From: Ctena decussata
Lineage: Eukaryota; Mollusca; Bivalvia; Lucinida; Lucinidae
Assembly (NCBI GenBank): GCA_963989385.1
Contig: OZ022501.1
Coordinates: 93,170,979 to 93,234,978, forward strand
Direction: 5' to 3'
Length of the DNA: 64,000 nucleotides
Of the stretch, positions 58,990 through 64,000 are shown one piece after another. The translations under genes and the position numbers were made by a program. The notes beneath the pieces are model-generated. The model was not told the origin of the DNA. It searched no databases and was given only the letters and a program-made list of their open reading frames with translations. Position 1 is the stretch's first letter. The number at the start of each line of letters is the position of its first letter.

Positions 58990-59175
58990 ATACCTGCGTC
59001 GTCAAGTGACGTTGGCTTTTTAGATGATGATGTCACAAAGACGGCATAATGACGTCAGTTTATGCACGCCAGTCGTTGTTGTAAAGACAGCCGAATGCCG
59101 GTCGTTGAAAGCGGTGCCTTCTTTAAAAATCAAATAGAAACCTCTCAATGACTAGAATTACGCATTTCAATAAGG
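58990..59175 (+). repeat. Duplicated module D2, copy C
   Basis: Matches 4215-4410: 'CGTCGTCAAGTGACGTTGGC', 'AAAGACGGCATAATGACGTC', 'GAAACCTCTCAATGACTAGA'. Confidence 0.5.
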
Positions 59176-59211
59176 TTTAAAATTAAAACAAAACAAGATG
59201 TGGAAGAAAAA

Positions 59212-59395
59212 GTATTTGTCATGGGTTTGAGGTGCGGATAGAAAAATCCGTCACTCAGGATCACTGTCCGGCTTCACTCAGCAAGCCTCGTGATGCCGAA
59301 TAGTGACCTTCGTGAAGCCTTGAGATGCCGAACAGTGACCCTCTTGACGGATTTTTTCATCCACACCTCACACCCATGAAAGATACTTATAATCT
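59212..59395. mobile_element. MITE with inverted ends (CATGGGTTTGAGGTGCGGAT)
   Basis: The left arm CATGGGTTTGAGGTGCGGAT-AGAAAAATCCGTCA pairs with the right arm TGACGGATTTTTTCATCC-ACACCTCACACCCATG. The middle has 'GATGCCGAATAGTGACC' and 'GATGCCGAACAGTGACC' as a direct repeat. Confidence 0.7.
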
Positions 59396-59814
59396 CAGAC
59401 AGTGATATTTCAAAGTACTCTTTCTTATCATATACAATAATTCCCGAATTTTAATATCTTTCTCGATCAACAATTTACAGTTCCAATGCCTAATCAAAAG
59501 TATTTAAACACAGCATGTCCTACTCTGGTGAAGTTATTTGGACCGTTTTATCAGAGTATATCAAAGTCCCTGATAATATATCCACCTTCCATGACCGATT
59601 TATAAGATGAATGGAATCTTAAGATCCACGTATGTTTTCAGGTTTGTCAAATGTATTTAGCAAGATTATTCACCTTACTATTTTCCAGATAAACTGTTTA
59701 TTATTTTTATGTGAATAAGCGAACATGTGTTTAGTTAGTATTTTGTATAAGTTAGATGTTCCATAGTTTATGTTTGTGCATGGTGTACATTGTTTAGTGG
59801 GCCTAAAGGAAGAG

Positions 59815-59915
59815 AAGCTTGTAATTAGCGACATTAGCGGGGATTAGCGACACTGAAGAAGTTAAATACAGAAATGCGCGTCTGTCGCACTAAATTAGGT
59901 ATAAATACGTTTATA
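59815..59915 (-). repeat. Repeat module U, copy C (inverted)
   Basis: 'TTAGCGACACTGAAGAAGTT' and 'GCGCGTCTGTCGCACTAAAT' are the complement of module U at 8925 and 49375. Confidence 0.5.
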
Positions 59916-59943
59916 TTGTAACTAATTTTGTTTATTATTTATT

Positions 59944-60960
59944 ATTAGCTCACTTGAGCCATAGGCTCAGGGTAAATTGTGATCACCAAGTGTACGTCGT
60001 GCGTCGTGCGTCGTCCGTCGTGCGTCGTGCGTCATCAACAATTTACTATAAATGACATCTTCTCTGAAACCGCTAGGCCTAGGGCTTTGATATTTGGTAT
60101 GAAGCATTGTCTAGTAGACCGCTACCAAGTTTGTTCAAATGGTAGCCTCAGGGTCCAAAATGGCCCTTGGGCAGGTGGTCTTGTGTTCGAAACTAAAAAA
60201 ATACTTAAAACTCTTCTCTTCCAGAGCTGCTTGGCTCAGATGCTTGAAATTTGGTATGTATCATTGTCTAGAAGACCTCTACCAAGTTTGTTTAAATGGT
60301 AGCCCCAGGATCCAAAATGGCCCTGGAGCAGGGGGTCTTTGGTTCGAAAATAATAAATACTTAAAAATGTTCTTCTCCAGAAATTCTTGGCTCAGATGCT
60401 TGAAGTTTAGTATGTAACATTGCTGTGTGGTCCTCTACCAAGTTTATTCAAATGATGGCCCCAGGGTCCAAAATGGCTCCGGGGAAGGGAGTCCCAGGTT
60501 TTAACCATAGAAATGCATAGAAAAACATTTAAAAAGCTTCTACTTCAGAATCGCAAGGTTCAGAGCTTGAAATTTAGTATGTACATGTAGCAGTAGCATG
60601 CCTAATAGTCCTTTAGGAGTCTATTCAAATGGTGGCCCCTGGGTCCAAAATGGCCTCTTGGCATGGAGTCCAAGGTTTGAACCATAGAAATGAAAAAAAA
60701 ATATTCAAAAATCTTCTTCTTTAGAACCATAAGGCTTAGATGCTTGAAATTTGGTCTGATGCATTGCCTAGGTAGTCCTTGACTAAGTTTGTTCAAATGG
60801 TGGCCCCAGGGTCCGAAATGGCCCCGCGGCAGGGAGTCCTAGGTTTGAACCTACAATACATAGAAAAATATTCAAAATTCCTCTTCTTCAGAACCACTCG
60901 GCTCAGATGCTTGAAATTTGGCATGTAGCTCAAGTTAAATTTCATCTAATTTACTAATTT
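59944..60960 (-). mobile_element. Tandem-unit element K7, minus strand
   Basis: TTAGCTCACTTGAGCCATAG and a GTCGTGCGTCGTCCGTCGTG tract (59996-60034) form the 3' end on the minus strand. Inside are about five units of 165-175 bp ('GCTTGAAATTTGGTATGTA', 'GGTCCAAAATGGCC', 'TTGTTCAAATGGT'). The 5' end is lost near 60960. The 107- and 92-codon frames here are repeat read-through. Confidence 0.7.
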
Positions 60961-61079
60961 AACTAGAACACGTAACCCTGGCGCGTAGTAAATTTGGCGT
61001 GTCATTTTAGTACTGGGTAAAGTAATAAAACTATCTGATACCTCAGTGGTTACAGCAAAAAAATCAATGTTGCCATCTA

Positions 61080-61262
61080 ATATTTTTCATCTAGGTCTGT
61101 TATTTTATTTAACGGTTGTTTACATTAGTTACCTGACTAATGGTGGCCATTCTAACCATTCTCTTATTGACCGAAGCTCCTCGATTCATGAATATTTAGT
61201 GGTAAGCTACCCCAAGATTGAACAAACAATAAGTCTGTTCTGTTTGGACAAGTGCAATACAG
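61080..61262 (+). repeat. Repeat module V, copy 2
   Basis: Matches 49975-50170, with indels. 61263-61738 holds nothing recognisable. Confidence 0.5.
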
Positions 61263-61738
61263 AGTGATTAAGTACTGTACTACCTTAATTATTTTATTAT
61301 CTACTAATCTGCACCATCTGGACCCAAGCAACCTTTCGTCTTAGGCAGACTGAAAGGTTACTCGAGGTCAAAAAAGATAAGACTTGTGTACGCTTTGTTA
61401 GTGATACTGCTAGACCAAGACCATGTCGATCCGTTTTCTGGTACTTTGTGAACCTAATCAAACCTGCGCGAAAAACAATGATAACCAGTCAATAGAAAAT
61501 AGCATTCAACCAGCCATGACCTTTTCTAAAATGCTTCCGGAGCAAAGGTTATTTCTAAAATTGTCTATGCCAATTGGCATAGACAATAATTGAGGATATC
61601 AGTGTAACAAATGCACGCGTTCCTGATTATCATCGATATCATTTTTTGCTCGATGTTATGTTTGAAAAAATATGCTAAGGAACAAGAGTACTTCTCAATC
61701 AGATATATGCATTTCAGCGCTAAATAATGGCGCAAAAA

Positions 61739-61965
61739 AGAATAAATTCCTTGCAGACCATTTAAATCTGTTGAAAGTAATTCGTTGTATAGATGCTTTA
61801 ATTTGCAAGTCTGACTTCAATGGTGATATTTTCTCTCTCGTTTTATTGTCACTAATCTCAGAATACAGGGTGTATGCCTTGAAGACACCGTTTTTCAAAA
61901 TTAAATGACTGACTTACAGCATTATGGACCCACGGCATATTCCAGTATCGTAGATCAAAATACTG
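61739..61965 (+). repeat. Duplicated module D, copy C
   Basis: Matches 3655-3920 ('TTAATTTGCAAGTCTGACTT', 'ACGGCATAT', 'GATCAAAATACT'). The frames at 61672-61908 and its antisense partner lie in this repeat. Confidence 0.5.
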
Positions 61966-62626
61966 CATGATTTGTCTTTCCATGGAGTCTATGCTTTAAG
62001 CTGCATTCATACAAAATTACCACTGTGATGGCACTTAAGAGTGCAGTTCAGCAAGTCGGTGTAACAAGACCTTTGGCCCACTTTCCTTCTTTAGAATGTG
62101 TTCTCTGCACTTGAAGGAACTTTTATAAATTTTAATTCTCTTGTAGTGCCGAAAAGAAAAGCGATTGTTACTACATTTTTTCTACGCCTCTGGCACTGTG
62201 GAACAGATGTTATATTTACATTTGGCAAGTATCTTCACAAGACTGGATTCTTTCGCACTGCAGCTTGTAATAGAGCTTGCTTCGAATTTGCCTTCAGATA
62301 TTATGTAAATGCTTAAATGCATAACTGATGCCGAGCAAAAGGCTTAGTGAATGTTTAAATCCGTCTGTATACTCATCTGGTGTCTAACAACTGGAAATAA
62401 TTTTTATACGATGATAAAATCAAAGCAGTTTTGTTTTAGATAAACACTGAACTGAGGCAATTGAACCGAGTCTGCTCTTTTAATTCTTAGGCGCATTCCT
62501 TCGAAAGGATCTAATTATTCAGAGCTTAATTATTGTTGTAATTAACGAAAACAACTCCTGCATTTTAAAATCTTGGTAAACAATTCAATGCCTTGCCGAA
62601 ACTGCCCACACATTGTAGGGATTGTA
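61966..62626. other. No gene recognised
   Basis: Non-coding between modules D and the GACGTC MITE. 62040-62080 ('GTTCAGCAAGTCGGTGTAAC') weakly matches 3955-3980, extending the duplication. Confidence 0.35.
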
Positions 62627-62770
62627 GATACCTTGACATCGTAACCCAGCGGGCATATGACGTCGAAATGACGTCGTACTGACGTCGATGCGACGTCATT
62701 ACGTCGCACCGACGTCAGTTCGGCGTCGTTTCAACGTCATGTGCCTGCTGGGTTACGATGTCAAGGTATC
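62627..62770. mobile_element. GACGTC-rich palindromic MITE, well-preserved copy
   Basis: The outer arms GATACCTTGACATCGTAACC and GGTTACGATGTCAAGGTATC are perfect inverted copies. Inside them, CCCAGCGGGCATATGACGTC pairs with GACGTCATGTGCCTGCTGGG in diverged form. Several GACGTC/CGACGT words fill the centre. The outer 16-19 bases may be host sequence captured by palindrome extension. Confidence 0.75.
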
Positions 62771-62994
62771 TCCCACGGAAAATATCTAACAATTAAAATG
62801 AGACATGATAAATAAAAGCTATCGCAGTGTCTGTCTATCACTGTTGTTTAGTCTGTGTTGACTGTTTACCATTTAGAACAGCATACTTTTGAAAAGGATG
62901 CCCTGGCGTCATGCAAACCATCTGAACCTATGTAAAGATAGAAACATGAATGAGCTAAGACATGTCTTTTCCTGGACCTTTCCTTGATTATTCC

Positions 62995-63325
62995 CAAAGC
63001 ATCTTGCTTCATGTTTTATGCATTCGCCGTAATGAAATGCAACTGAGATTCAGCTGCACTTCCCGTCAATAACATCTAATTAAATCTAGTCAAACAGCGT
63101 GGGTTGCTTCGTGTAGTTCATGAATTTTGTATCCCTTGGGACATCAGATGTAAGCAAATCTTTGTCAGACTGGCGCATCTGAAGAAGAACATAATTAAGA
63201 GCAATTTGCAGCCATTTTACATGTATCACGTACAGTATTTTCACAAGATACAAGATATTAGCTCATTATTAAAAGTCGGGCATAGCAGCTGCTAGGCGTC
63301 AATGAAAAGCCAATAATAGAATAAT
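62995..63325 (+). repeat. Duplicated module Q, copy C
   Basis: Matches 5560-5890, including 'GCGTGGGTTGCTTC', 'TATCCCTTGGGACATCAGAT' and 'AAAAGTCGGGCATAGCAGCT'. Confidence 0.65.
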
Positions 63326-63886
63326 TGGCCAGAGTTTAACGTTCGAAAACCATCCGTGCCAGGTTAAGACTGCAGCTGTACTGGAACATGTAACAATCAT
63401 AGTTTGAAAACGCAAACAGTTTGAAACGTAAATTAAGTTTGATGTATGTCTTACATCACCTAGCAGCGCATTGAAATATGGTCTAAAAAGGAAGATCCGT
63501 TGGAAGCAAGGACCACGCCAAAGAATAGAAACAGGCAGACTCGGTTTAATTGAGTATATTCATGACTAGTAATGAAATGTGCGACACCAGCCACGCCCCC
63601 CTAGCAGCGGCTTAAGCGGAGCACTATTTTCAAAATTACTCAAATGAACTCAGTGATCCCAAAAGACCACAAAATATGATCTGCACTATGATGGTGTACG
63701 GGGAGACGTTTTAAGGCCGAACACGGCACAGACACCAGCTGCAGTGAAGATACATATGTTCTGAAAGTAAGATCCTTTGGAAGATTTTTTTATTACAAAG
63801 AGGCCGAGTTTTGTGCAAAAAGAAAAATAAACACTTTGTATCATGCTAGTCAACAGCTTAATGTAGAATAGTTGATCAGCTATAAA

Positions 63887-64000
63887 TGAGCCGCGACACA
63901 AGAAAACCAACAAAGTGGTTGTACGCATCCGCCCTCTTTGCTAAGCGCTTTAAGGGTAGCTTAGGGTCTAGGCTACCTCCATGCGGATAGCGAAGACTCT
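63887..64000. mobile_element. MITE family T, copy 3, cut by the window end
   Basis: It begins TGAGCCGCGACACAAGAAAA and contains 'AGGCTACCTCCATGCGGATA', as in copy 1. 63326-63886 holds no recognised gene. Confidence 0.75.

Noticed and set aside
59996..60034. Possible telomere-like or regulatory GTCGTGC repeat
   Set aside because: It occupies the place of the CCGT/GGAC tract in the other K elements and is best read as a diverged version of it.

Overview
The window looks like nuclear DNA from a bivalve mollusc, most likely a heterodont or venerid-type clam (species not determinable from sequence alone). The reasons are long introns with GT/AG splice sites, tRNA-derived SINEs, and several repeat types I associate with bivalve genomes: arrays of ~145-455 bp units ending in a (GGAC)n tract and a terminal hairpin of the 'pearl' style, and short palindromic MITEs including one starting TGAGCCGCGACACG. 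There is no bacterial gene organisation, CRISPR array or rRNA.

One host gene is recognisable, on the + strand from 22133 to 52048. It encodes a single-pass leucine-rich-repeat (LRR) membrane protein of about 400 residues. Exon 1 (22133-22342) carries a signal peptide and a Cys-bearing N-terminal region. Exon 2 (24842-25406) carries the LRRs and the first half of the LRR C-terminal cap. Exon 3 (41220-41344) finishes the cap and starts a Ser/Thr-rich stalk. Exon 4 (44691-44862) holds the transmembrane helix. Exon 5 (51943-52048) holds a short polar cytoplasmic tail and the stop codon. Exons 1-2, 2-3 and 4-5 join in frame, but exon 3 to exon 4 does not. A small exon of 3n+1 bases is therefore missing; 42636-42669/42675 is a weak candidate.

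The rest is repeats, often nested. 0-9.1 kb, 47.4-50.3 kb and 57.8-64 kb share diverged modules (called R1, P, S, U, D, Q, V here). At 11.2-18.2 kb there are two long-palindrome elements (family E; the better one has TTAA at both ends), two tandem-unit elements and a dated SINE insertion. Intron 1 holds a tandem-unit array split by a 674-bp element with 217-bp inverted ends starting CACAGTA. Intron 2 holds a five-copy 455-bp array that is itself split by another array. It also holds a TA-flanked mariner-style element (H) split by a 5'-truncated, lightly damaged RTE-class retrotransposon. The last intron holds the same 455-bp array inverted. From 52.7 to 57.4 kb there are more E, MITE and tandem-unit copies.

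No promoter could be assigned. Repeat ends are best estimates from reading copies against each other; identities were not computed.
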